Source: Spirochaetia bacterium
GTDB lineage: Bacteria > Spirochaetota > Spirochaetia > PWKH01
Direction: 5' to 3'
Length of the DNA stretch: 30,052 bases
NCBI GenBank assembly: GCA_021736505.1
Contig: JAIPFU010000008.1
Coordinates: 1-30,052 of the forward strand
A program made the position numbers and the translations under genes. The notes below the pieces were generated by a model that was not told the DNA's origin, ran no database searches, and worked only from the letters and a program-made list of their open reading frames with translations. Each line of letters begins with the position of its first letter. The stretch's first letter is position 1. Below, one piece after another: positions 21,215 to 29,301 of this stretch.

Positions 21215-22434
21215 ATGGTCTTTTTCCAGCTTATTGCAGCCATGGAAGCATCTCTTTTTGCTGAACATCCGGTTCCCATGACAGAGATCATGATATCCAC
21301 GGCAGTACCGATGCTGCGAAGCAGGGGGATGACCGGTATCAGGACAGCCATATACGGAATTGCATCAATCCCGATGAAATATCCGGCGATGGTGAGGGTA
21401 AATAGTATTTCCGCCCCCGGCACCAGGATGCTCAGGAAAGAAGCTGCCAGACATACAGCAGCGAGGAGCATAAGGGGAACGCTTCCTGCCTGCCCCGCCG
21501 GGCTCTGCATGATAAGGGGGTACAGAAGAATCATGGCCATGGCAGCTGTTCCTCCCCGGCCGAAAATGGAGATTATCGGAATGGTGGTGGAGGTTATTCG
21601 TTTCGCAGCTCCCATATTGTGTCGTGAACTGGTATAGAGGGGGAGCAGGGCGGTCTGATAGCTGCCTGAGAAGAAGCCGGAGAGAAGCGGCGCGAGAGAG
21701 AGCAGGATCCAGCGAAAGGGCTGGTTTTCCTTACTGTATATCCAGACGAGAACAGGCAGCAGAATAAAGATTGAGAACAGGCCGATGAGTGAGGCTGTCA
21801 GGAAGAGGACATACTGAGCAGAAAAAATACTGACAGGTGAAATGACACTGAACCAGGCTCCAGCCAGAAATAGTACAGCAATGGAGAGGAGTTCGGTAAA
21901 GCACCAAGCTGCTTTATACAAGACCTCAGCCAGGGAGTTAATTACTGCATAGGCTGGTTTGAGCTGCAGCGTATTGGGGTTCAGGTTTCCGCCCAGAAAG
22001 AATGCGCCGACGATGATGCCGAAAAAGAGGAGCATGCGGCTTGAAGCGAATTCAGTCACCGCTGCAGATGCAGGGAAATGTCCCGCTGGAAGAAGCAGCC
22101 GCAGGGACTGGGAAAGTTCGGGAATTTCAGGAAGCACCGTAACAGGCATGAGCATAAGGATCACTGCTGCAGAAATTGTGACAACGGCGCTCACGCTTAT
22201 CCCCCAGAGTATCGAAAAACTGATGTTTCCCCATAGCTTCTCCAGCTTCAGCAGGGCGCCGAGGCCCGCTGAAAGCGTTATGAACATAATCGGATAAAGA
22301 AAAAACGGGACGATGTTCATGATCATCCGCGAACTTTGCAGAAGCCACTCGATATCATTTTTAAAATACGGTATAAATTGTACATACAGGAAACCGATTC
22401 CGGCGGCAAAAAGATATTTTATCCATGCTTTCAT
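21211..22434 (-). CDS. Divergent sodium:dicarboxylate symporter (SDF family) homologue
   Basis: A 407-residue membrane protein with the overall layout of the DAACS/SDF glutamate and dicarboxylate carriers: N-terminal helices with MIMNIVPFFLYPIMF (cf. MI..P..F), the first re-entrant loop at SGSYQTALLPLYTS, the TM7 region TTIPIISIFGRGGTAAM, the second re-entrant segment around PGAEILFTLTIAG, and the final helix LRSIGTAVDIMISVMG. The usual NMDGT sodium site and the TM8 D..RT.xNV substrate site are both altered, so substrate or ion coupling probably differs from classic GltP-type carriers. There is no ribosome site before ATG 22434, and a promoter ends right at it, suggesting a leaderless message. 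It is coupled to the following 268-residue membrane protein. Confidence 0.8.
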   Translation of the reverse strand: MKAWIKYLFAAGIGFLYVQFIPYFKNDIEWLLQSSRMIMNIVPFFLYPIMFITLSAGLGALLKLEKLWGNISFSILWGISVSAVVTISAAVILMLMPVTVLPEIPELSQSLRLLLPAGHFPASAAVTEFASSRMLLFFGIIVGAFFLGGNLNPNTLQLKPAYAVINSLAEVLYKAAWCFTELLSIAVLFLAGAWFSVISPVSIFSAQYVLFLTASLIGLFSIFILLPVLVWIYSKENQPFRWILLSLAPLLSGFFSGSYQTALLPLYTSSRHNMGAAKRITSTTIPIISIFGRGGTAAMAMILLYPLIMQSPAGQAGSVPLMLLAAVCLAASFLSILVPGAEILFTLTIAGYFIGIDAIPYMAVLIPVIPLLRSIGTAVDIMISVMGTGCSAKRDASMAAISWKKTI

Positions 22435-22440
22435 AAGAAT

Positions 22441-22469
22441 AGAGTATCTTATGGCCTCTTATAAGTCAA
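22441..22469 (-). promoter_or_regulatory. Candidate promoter giving a leaderless symporter mRNA
   Basis: On the minus strand TTGACT (22464-22469) and TACTCT (22441-22446) are 17 bases apart. The -10 is then seven bases before the ATG, so transcription would begin at or next to the start codon. The -35 is good and the -10 is poor (an alternative, GATACT, lies three bases further upstream with a short spacer). Confidence 0.4.
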
Positions 22470-22645
22470 TATGAACTGATTTTCAGGTTGATTCTTTATT
22501 CTGTAATACTGCTTTTTTACCGCAGTTGTTCGCCGGTATACTGCTGATAGTGCAGAAGCCGGCATGCTGATGGATGGCTATGCTGATGCTTGTATGCTGC
22601 TTTGTCAGCCTGAACACCCATGGTTTAAAAGCTCGAGGAGGAGAT

Positions 22646-24445
22646 ATGAAAATTGCTATAGGACAGATTAATGCAAAGATAGCTGATTTTGACGGGAATA
22701 AGAAGAAAATTCTTGATTTTGCGCAGCGGGCAAAACAGCAGAAGGCGGATATCATCGTCTTTCCCGAGCTTTCAGTTTGCGGATACCCTCCGCTGGATCT
22801 GCTGACATATCACTATTTTGTTGATAGGAACCTGCAGGTAGTCGAGGAACTCTGCCGGGAGCTTCCTCGGGATATCGCCGTTTCCCTGGGCTATGTGGAT
22901 AAAAATACCAGCGGTATCGGCAAGCCCCTGTATAATATGACGGCGCTTATCGAGGATGGTGCTGTGGTGTATAAACAGGCGAAGAGCCTTCTTCCCACCT
23001 ACGATGTTTTTGACGAGGATCGTTACTTCGAGCCCGCTGACCGGAGGGAGCCCTTTCCGTTTCGGGGCAGCAGCCTCGGCTTTGTGATCTGCGAGGATAT
23101 CTGGGTGGAAAATGCCGGAGATCTCTCCATGACCTATCCGATTAACCCGGCTGATGAGATGGTTGTTAAAGGTGCTGATCTGCTCATTTCGGTTTCTGCG
23201 TCACCCTTTCATATTGGAAGGGTTGAGGAAAGAAAAGCGCTGCTTCGCGATCTGAGCCGGCAGTATCATATTCCTGCGATCTATGTGAATGCCGTGGGGG
23301 CTAACGATTCCCTCATTTTTGATGGGAACTCTATGGCGGTTGATGCTGATGGGGATGTGGTTCTGAAGTGCGCTTCTTTTTCGGAGGATTTATGTTTTGC
23401 AGAACTGTCTCCTGTGGGCATGTCTGCTGCGGAACAGGATACGGCCAATGCGGAAGAAATTGATGCGGAAGAGGGCTGGAATAAGCTTGCTGATGCAGGG
23501 AGCAAATATGAAGCCTTGGACAAAGGGGCTAAAATCGAGGACGGAGGCATCAGAAATACAGATGATTCCGCGGGTTCCCGCGAACAGGATCTGATGTATG
23601 AAAATTTGGAGAAGGCGCTGATTCTCGGGGTGGGGGACTATTTGCGGAAGTCCGGTTTTTCCCGGGTGAACATTGGCTTGTCCGGAGGGATTGATTCAGC
23701 GTTGACGGCGGTGATCGCTGCGAAGACGGTGGGGGCGGAGAATGTCCATGCCTATGCCATGCCGTCGCGGTATTCGTCGGAGCATAGTCTGACCGATGCG
23801 CGGCAGCTGGCGGAGAATCTTGGTATCGGCTACGAGGAGATCCCGATTGAGTCCTGTTTTTCTGCTGCCTTGGAGAGCCTTTCGGGGAGTTTTGCCGGTA
23901 CGGAACCCGATGTGACGGAGGAGAATATCCAGGCGAGGATCCGGGGAATGCTGCTGATGGCGTGGTCCAACAAGAAGGGCTCGCTGCTCTTGACCACGGG
24001 GAATAAGTCTGAGATGGCCGTGGGTTACTGCACCCTTTACGGTGATATGTCCGGAAGCCTGGCGGTGATCGGTGATCTGTTCAAGTCTGAAGTCTTTGCC
24101 CTGTGCAGGAGTATCAACAAACGGGCGGGCTACGATCTAATCCCTCAGAATGTGCTGGACAAGCCGCCTTCCGCGGAGCTCCGACCGGGGCAGAAAGATG
24201 AGGATAGTCTGCCTCCCTACGAAGTGCTTGATGCCATCCTGCATATGCATTTGGTGGAACGCGCTTCTCCTGCTGATATTACAGCGGCGGGATTTGATTA
24301 TGAAACGGTGAAGCATGTGCTGACTCTGGTGGAGCGGAATGAATACAAGCGCCGGCAGGCTGCTGTGGTGCTGAAGGTGTCGCGCAAGGCCTTCGGTTTC
24401 GGACGGCAGATCCCCATGGCTAGAAGCCTCTACGAGTTTTCCTAG
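22646..24445 (+). CDS. nadE: Glutamine-dependent NAD+ synthetase
   Basis: A 599-residue two-domain enzyme making NAD+ from deamido-NAD+, ATP and glutamine. The N-terminal nitrilase-type glutaminase has the Glu41-Lys113-Cys149 triad (FPELSVCGYPP, QAKSLLPTYDVFDE, VICEDIW). The C-terminal ATP-pyrophosphatase domain has the P-loop SGGIDS (346-351), TTGNKSEMAVGYCTLYGD and VLDKPPSAELRPGQ. Between them, residues 260-312 form an acidic, Ala/Glu/Asp-rich linker that looks poorly conserved. ATG 22646 is chosen because GAGGAGGAG lies directly upstream; an earlier frame start at 22574 is open but lacks a site. It is divergent from the symporter gene, with a 211-base gap that has a weak TATACT (22537-22542). 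Confidence 0.96.
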   Translation: MKIAIGQINAKIADFDGNKKKILDFAQRAKQQKADIIVFPELSVCGYPPLDLLTYHYFVDRNLQVVEELCRELPRDIAVSLGYVDKNTSGIGKPLYNMTALIEDGAVVYKQAKSLLPTYDVFDEDRYFEPADRREPFPFRGSSLGFVICEDIWVENAGDLSMTYPINPADEMVVKGADLLISVSASPFHIGRVEERKALLRDLSRQYHIPAIYVNAVGANDSLIFDGNSMAVDADGDVVLKCASFSEDLCFAELSPVGMSAAEQDTANAEEIDAEEGWNKLADAGSKYEALDKGAKIEDGGIRNTDDSAGSREQDLMYENLEKALILGVGDYLRKSGFSRVNIGLSGGIDSALTAVIAAKTVGAENVHAYAMPSRYSSEHSLTDARQLAENLGIGYEEIPIESCFSAALESLSGSFAGTEPDVTEENIQARIRGMLLMAWSNKKGSLLLTTGNKSEMAVGYCTLYGDMSGSLAVIGDLFKSEVFALCRSINKRAGYDLIPQNVLDKPPSAELRPGQKDEDSLPPYEVLDAILHMHLVERASPADITAAGFDYETVKHVLTLVERNEYKRRQAAVVLKVSRKAFGFGRQIPMARSLYEFS

Positions 24446-24470
24446 AGGTTCCCAGCAGCTTCATTAAGGT

Positions 24471-24548
24471 GAGGCCTATCATTATCGAGGCCTATCATAA
24501 AGAATTAGAGGTTTCTCGGGCTTCTCGGGCTTCCTGTGCCTCCTGGGC
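24471..24548. repeat. 16-bp and 9-bp repeats between convergent nadE and GH13 genes
   Basis: GAGGCCTATCAT occurs at 24471-24482 and 24487-24498 (16-base period). It is followed by four degenerate 9-base units at 24513-24548: TTCTCGGGC twice, TTCCTGTGC, then CTCCTGGGC. The gap between the two genes is only about 110 bases and is almost all repeat. Confidence 0.85.
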
Positions 24549-24557
24549 TTTCTGGAA

Positions 24558-27500
24558 CTACCCTGAAATCTGGTTCAGCAGACCGTCCACCCGGTAGTGA
24601 GCCCAAGGCTCCAGCCGATACCAGTCGTAGAGTACGGCAAAGGTCTCCTCAAGTATGCGTTCCCGCAGCTCTTTCCTCGCCTCCTGGGTCTGTTTCTGTG
24701 CCTTCTGGGTTTCTGACAAAGTTTCTGCTGCCGCGGAAGAGGATGTAGAAGCTGTTGCGGAAGTTTCAGTGCCCCCCTCATTCAGATGCTCATCCAGCGA
24801 AAAGAGCTGTGCGAAGGCCAGCCAGACCAGGCTTTCTTGGAAAGACTCCTTGTGATACCACTCAACCCCTTCGCTCCAGTTGGTTTTCGTGAAGCTGCGG
24901 TACAGGGGATCGGTAAAAAGCTTGCGCAGCATGGCGCCGGAACTGAGGCCGTCTTCCCTGGCATGGACAAACCAGTTAGCAAAGTGATATATGAACTGCG
25001 CTCCCTTTAGGGTTCTCTCTGCCTCTTCAGGGGAAACCCCGTTCTGTTTAAGGATCTCATCGAAAAAATCCTCCAGGAGGAGTTCATGGACCAGATCTAT
25101 CTGCTGGTCCCTGCCATCTCTGTTAATAGTCTGTGCCGCAGGAGTAATGAGAAGCGAAGCGAAGAGCACAATGGGATACTCGCTCATAACGGTGAAGGAT
25201 TCGCCGATAAAACGTTGAAGCGGAAAGCCTTCATCCGATACGGTCAGGCTGAATATTTCATTGGTGATTTCGGCAAAATGATCCATAAGATTGAGAAACT
25301 TTCTCAGACAGTTTTTTGATATTGATGATGGAAGCAGGGTCCCTTCAGGTTTCAGTTCGTTGTTCCAGGCAGAAATGAAGGAGCGGTAATACGGCAGCCA
25401 GCGCTGTTTACAGGTGTCGGATACCGAGGGGTTGCCGGAAAAGAGCTGCTTTGCCAGAAGGATCTGATCCGCTTCGATAAATGGGGTGAGCGCCTTGTGG
25501 AGGGGCTGCAGGCGAATCAGAGCCAATTCTCGCTCCCAGTTGGGAGTTCCCTTTCCTTTGAGATTTTTTGCCAGTTCATGGAAAAGGCCGTGGGAATCGT
25601 GAACTTCCCGAAAATTCAGGAAGATTTGGGTCTGATATCCCTTCAGCTCGGCGTACATTCCCTGGCTGTAGAGTTCCCAGGAGGGGCGAATGTAGGTGAG
25701 ACCGTCATGAAAACCGTCAAATAGGCAGTAGTACTGGCCTGTCTGCTTGAGTTCCAGAGCTTCTCCCAGGCTTTGTCTGCGGTGGTTTCGGTCTTCACTC
25801 CATTTATCCAGATACGGTGCGGATGACAGAATCCATCCGGCCGTCTTCTGATAGGAGTTATTAAAGAGGACCAGAGAGCGGAGATGTTTTTTCCCATTTG
25901 AATAGGCATAGACATTTTCGTTTACACCGTTGTGGGTGCTGAAGTCGTAGAGGCGAAAGTTAATAACGTCCGCAAAGAGGGATCGCAGCTTCATGATGGG
26001 AAAGATGCGCCGATAGTGCTCCTGCACCAGGTACTGATCGGGTTTTTCGTCCCAATAGGCTTTAGTATACTCCATCCCGTACTTTTCACGATACCCCTCA
26101 ATCTGTCCGTGGCCGACCATGGGCAGGCCGGGCATGGTAATCAGCAGGGTGAAAACCCCGAAATATTTATCACCGTCACCGAACTGGGCAACGGCGGTAT
26201 CTTCATCCGGGTTATTCATGAAATTTACGAAGCGTTTCAGGATTTCCGGGTCAAAACTCAGGGTGTTCTTGATGGTATTGCGATATTTCTGATTATCCTC
26301 ATTCTTGAGCATGTTCATAAAGGCACTGTTGTAGACTCTGTGCATTCCCAAAGTTCGTACAAAATAGCCCTCCATCATCCAGAAAGCCTCGGCCAGCAGC
26401 AGCGTGTCAGGGGCCTCTTCTGCTATCCGGTCCACAACCTCCCGCCAGAATTCGCTGGGCATGGCTCGATGGAACTCCTTGTCGCTGATTCCGTAGGCTG
26501 CCCGCCCGGGGATATCGCCGCCGTGACCGGGCTTCGGGTACCAGAGGCGCTGAATATGCCGTTTTGCCAGGGTCATGGCCGCATCAAAGCGAATAATGGA
26601 GAAGTTTCTTGCCACATGTATGATCGTCTGGATTACCAGCTCCCGTGTCTCCGGGTTGAGATAATCCAACTGGGCGGTATCGTTCCAGGGCATGGATGTA
26701 CCGTCATTCCCGTGATAGATATACCGGGTATCGCCGCTGTGAAAATCCACCCGTTTAAAGGTCACCGCCGCATCGGTACGGTCGTAGTAGTGATCCTCGA
26801 TGAATACGCCCAGTCCGGGGTGATTGCTGAGATTCTCTCCAGTGAAGCTGTAGGAGGGGTAGGGCGCATGAGGGAGCTGCAGAAAGAGATCCGGGCGGTG
26901 TATCATCCATTCTGAGTCGATTCCCGTATGGTTCGGCACCATGTCGCTGGCCACCCGTATGCCGCGGCTATTGCAGCGCTCCTTCAGGTTGTGAAGTGCC
27001 GGCCAGCCGCCGAGTGATGCTGCTATATCGTAGGAGCGGAGGGAGTATGCTGATGCTTCCGCTTCCGGATTTCCGCAGAGATGCTTGATCCGTTTTGATG
27101 CCGAACTCCTCTCCCAGAGTCCGATGAGCCACAGGGCGGTAAAGCCGCGTTCCGCTATACGGTCGAGCTCCTGGTCAGGTATCTGGTCGAGCCGCCGAAT
27201 TTCCCGGTTGTACTCTTTGGAGAGCTGATCGAGCCAGACCAGGGTGCTCTTCGCGAGCATGATCACCCGAGGCATCCAGTCGGAATCTTCACTGAAACGC
27301 TCATACTCCAAGTCAAAGGCGTTGTAGGAGAGCTCTTCCGAGGGGCCTGGCCCAGGGGGAAATACAGCACGGTGCTCCTCCTGTATAAAATCGATAGCTC
27401 TGAGAATTTCGTTAATCAGGTCGGAGACATAGCTTCCCCAGCTGGACATGATATATCTGAGCTGCCCGGCAAGATCGTTGGGGGATTTTATGATCGGCTG

Positions 27501-28112
27501 CAGGAGGAATTCCGGGAGGCTCAAGCCGCCGGAGCCCGGTACGGCATCCTGCTGCATGAGGTAGGTTTCCAGGGTATTCTGTAGTACTCGATAGTTTGTA
27601 TCTGCCTGCAGGGGTGTTTCATCGAAGAGGTCGGGAAATTCCCTGATCATAGCAGGATTTTTATGAGTCATGGAGAGAATTAAGAGATCAGGAAGCAGCT
27701 GATTTTTTAATCTGCGTTTTTTTGCCTTCTCTTCGGCCTCCCGGGTCTCTCTTCCTTCGGGAAATGTCTTGCGGTATGTATCAATAACGGAGTCCGTCTG
27801 TTTGATGCGTTCCTGAAGGTATGTATATGCTTCCTGAAAGAGGAGCGGTTTTTTATCTTGAACATAGGTGCTGATGATGCGGTACTGAACAAGGGTGATG
27901 AGTCCGGCTGCGTAGAGAGTTGAAGAGCTGACGGGATGTTCTATCCTGCCGTACTCTTTCCGCCTCGCGTTGATACGCTGAGCTGCGGTTTGGGCTTGAC
28001 GATAATGGCTCTGCAGATTTGCATCCTGGGGGAAAAGGGTCTCTGGAATTTCATACCAGCTTCGGGATGTCTGAGAAATTCTGATTTCCTTGGGAGTTTC
28101 ATTCTCCTTCAC
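24558..28112 (-). CDS. Large cytoplasmic alpha-amylase family (GH13) protein
   Basis: An 1184-residue protein with no signal peptide, likely acting on intracellular alpha-glucans. The GH13 barrel spans about 310-760. Region I is DMVPNHTG (390-397), region II IRFDAAMTL with nucleophile Asp510, region III LLLAEAF with acid/base Glu575, and region IV FMNNPDED with Asp636; the catalytic triad is therefore complete. In region IV the usual His before the last Asp is Pro (NPD instead of NHD). Residues 1-305 are helical and charged and do not look like a carbohydrate module I know. The C-terminal 420 or so residues are also non-catalytic and end in a Thr/Ser/Ala/Gln-rich linker and a final helix. The GTG start at 28112 has AGGAGG seven bases upstream and a good promoter behind it. 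Hydrolase versus transglycosylase activity cannot be told. Confidence 0.9.
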   Translation of the reverse strand: MKENETPKEIRISQTSRSWYEIPETLFPQDANLQSHYRQAQTAAQRINARRKEYGRIEHPVSSSTLYAAGLITLVQYRIISTYVQDKKPLLFQEAYTYLQERIKQTDSVIDTYRKTFPEGRETREAEEKAKKRRLKNQLLPDLLILSMTHKNPAMIREFPDLFDETPLQADTNYRVLQNTLETYLMQQDAVPGSGGLSLPEFLLQPIIKSPNDLAGQLRYIMSSWGSYVSDLINEILRAIDFIQEEHRAVFPPGPGPSEELSYNAFDLEYERFSEDSDWMPRVIMLAKSTLVWLDQLSKEYNREIRRLDQIPDQELDRIAERGFTALWLIGLWERSSASKRIKHLCGNPEAEASAYSLRSYDIAASLGGWPALHNLKERCNSRGIRVASDMVPNHTGIDSEWMIHRPDLFLQLPHAPYPSYSFTGENLSNHPGLGVFIEDHYYDRTDAAVTFKRVDFHSGDTRYIYHGNDGTSMPWNDTAQLDYLNPETRELVIQTIIHVARNFSIIRFDAAMTLAKRHIQRLWYPKPGHGGDIPGRAAYGISDKEFHRAMPSEFWREVVDRIAEEAPDTLLLAEAFWMMEGYFVRTLGMHRVYNSAFMNMLKNEDNQKYRNTIKNTLSFDPEILKRFVNFMNNPDEDTAVAQFGDGDKYFGVFTLLITMPGLPMVGHGQIEGYREKYGMEYTKAYWDEKPDQYLVQEHYRRIFPIMKLRSLFADVINFRLYDFSTHNGVNENVYAYSNGKKHLRSLVLFNNSYQKTAGWILSSAPYLDKWSEDRNHRRQSLGEALELKQTGQYYCLFDGFHDGLTYIRPSWELYSQGMYAELKGYQTQIFLNFREVHDSHGLFHELAKNLKGKGTPNWERELALIRLQPLHKALTPFIEADQILLAKQLFSGNPSVSDTCKQRWLPYYRSFISAWNNELKPEGTLLPSSISKNCLRKFLNLMDHFAEITNEIFSLTVSDEGFPLQRFIGESFTVMSEYPIVLFASLLITPAAQTINRDGRDQQIDLVHELLLEDFFDEILKQNGVSPEEAERTLKGAQFIYHFANWFVHAREDGLSSGAMLRKLFTDPLYRSFTKTNWSEGVEWYHKESFQESLVWLAFAQLFSLDEHLNEGGTETSATASTSSSAAAETLSETQKAQKQTQEARKELRERILEETFAVLYDWYRLEPWAHYRVDGLLNQISG

Positions 28113-28173
28113 TGTCTAGCCTCCTGAAGGTGTGTCATGCTGCAGCATAGCGGTATGATGCCGCATGCCAAGT

Positions 28174-28202
28174 AGTATAACACGTTTGCCGTCTAATTTC
28201 GA
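28174..28202 (-). promoter_or_regulatory. Promoter of the GH13 gene
   Basis: On the minus strand TCGAAA (28197-28202), a 17-base spacer and TATACT (28174-28179) with an upstream TG in extended -10 position. It lies about 60 bases before the GTG start. Confidence 0.5.
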
Positions 28203-28298
28203 CTGTACATCATGATATGATCATGGAATTTTCCTGATAATATACAAATATTGCCATGCCGTATAGGCTCCTGCAAACCTGTGAGCCCCACTTACGGA

Positions 28299-28316
28299 CT
28301 TCTTAGGCTTCTTAGG
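28299..28316. repeat. 9-bp tandem duplication across the pth stop codon
   Basis: CTTCTTAGG occurs twice in a row. On the minus strand one copy contains the TAA stop of the peptidyl-tRNA hydrolase gene, so the duplication touches only the end of the protein and the 3' tail. AGCCCC (28284-28289) and GGGGCT (28315-28320) could pair around it. Confidence 0.85.
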
Positions 28317-28986
28317 GGCTGCGGAAAACCTCTCTTTTACCAGTTGCAGTAAAGGTGCCGGAGGCTAGCTGATTCAGGAGTTCCCGGGCGGCAGCGGGGA
28401 GAAAATCTGCTAAGAGAGCCTCCTCTATCGGCGTGAAACGGGAAAGCACGAAAGAGGAGGCATCTCCCCGTTCGGGGCGTCCGATACCGAGGCGCAGCCG
28501 GAAAAAGTCCTTTGTCCCCAGGGAGCTTATGATGGAACGCAGTCCGTTATGCCCTCCGGCACCGCCGCCTTCTTTAATGGCAAGGGTGCCGAAGGGGAGT
28601 TCGAGGTCGTCATGGACTACGAGAAGGGACTGAAGGGTATTCCCCTTGTGTGAAGTTTTTTTCACTTGTTTCTTCGGTCCATTTTTTTTGCTGCTTTTAC
28701 TGCTGTTTTTGTCGCCGTTAAGGGAGAAGAACTGCACCGCCGCAGCTGCGGATTTCCCGCAGCTATTCATAAAGGTGTCGGGCTCCAGGAGGTGAATTCG
28801 CCTGTCGGGAGCCGGGCGAAGGACCGTATAGGATGCATGGAATTGCGTTTTCCATGCCGGCTGGGATCCTCCAAAGAGAAATTCACCCTCCCTGAGCACA
28901 TTGGGAAGGAGCATGCGCGCAATATTGTGTCTGGTCTTTTCGTAAGATTTTCCGGGATTTCCCAGGAAGATAATGAGTAGGTCCAT
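28312..28986 (-). CDS. pth: Peptidyl-tRNA hydrolase with Lys/Ser-rich insertion
   Basis: A 224-residue enzyme that frees tRNA from stalled peptidyl-tRNA. All active-site residues are present: Asn10 and His20 (FLGNPG, TRHNIA), Asn74 (FMNSCGKS), Asp126 (VVHDDLELPFG) and Asn147 (GGHNGLRS). Compared with E. coli numbering (N68, D93, N114) there are about 27 extra residues between the second and third of these: a Lys/Ser/Asn stretch at about 91-118 (GDKNSSKSSKKNGPKKQ onward). The start is placed at ATG 28986, matching the family N-terminus, although no clear ribosome site precedes it. The frame stays open upstream to 29097 (ATGs at 29097 and 29043), so the N-terminus is uncertain. An overlapping frame upstream also looks coding. 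Confidence 0.92.
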   Translation of the reverse strand: MDLLIIFLGNPGKSYEKTRHNIARMLLPNVLREGEFLFGGSQPAWKTQFHASYTVLRPAPDRRIHLLEPDTFMNSCGKSAAAAVQFFSLNGDKNSSKSSKKNGPKKQVKKTSHKGNTLQSLLVVHDDLELPFGTLAIKEGGGAGGHNGLRSIISSLGTKDFFRLRLGIGRPERGDASSFVLSRFTPIEEALLADFLPAAARELLNQLASGTFTATGKREVFRSP

Positions 28987-29301
28987 GGGCACAGCTTGCT
29001 TGAAAGCAGCGGACTTTGTCAATGCCGCAGAGACGTTCAGGAGCATGTTCCTTCGATTCCACCAGCCGGTCAAAACGCGGCGCTTGGGCATCAGCATCCA
29101 GAAATTCAGGATAAACGATGTCAGTTCAGCCTATCCGATATCTAAAGTTTAATTGGTATTACCAGGTAAATTTTGGGAAAAATATTGGAAAAAGTTCAGC
29201 AAATTTATTAACAAATGGGCTTATTCTATGCTAGTATGGGGATTGTTAATTTTTTCCAGTGAATAGAAAAAAAGTTGTATTACAAAAAGTAACAGGTGTT
29301 T
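28987..29301. other. Divergent intergenic region between pth and the diguanylate cyclase gene
   Basis: On the minus strand the part next to pth (about 29000-29125) is open in two frames. One continues the pth frame; the other, 28883-29125, reads protein-like (DIVYPEFLDADAQAPRFD...) but has no ATG and no recognised homology, so it may be a gene remnant. The other half is AT-rich and carries the cyclase promoter at 29208-29237. No clear promoter for pth was found. Confidence 0.5.
29208..29237 (+). promoter_or_regulatory. Candidate promoter of the diguanylate cyclase gene
   Basis: TTAACA (29208-29213) and TAGTAT (29232-29237) are 18 bases apart with TG in the extended -10 position (29229-29230). 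It lies 64 bases before the ATG at 29302. Confidence 0.4.

Noticed and set aside
25932..26915. 327-codon open frame on the plus strand inside the GH13 gene
   Set aside because: Lies wholly antisense to the conserved GH13 catalytic core, whose motifs are intact; long antisense frames are expected from this codon bias.
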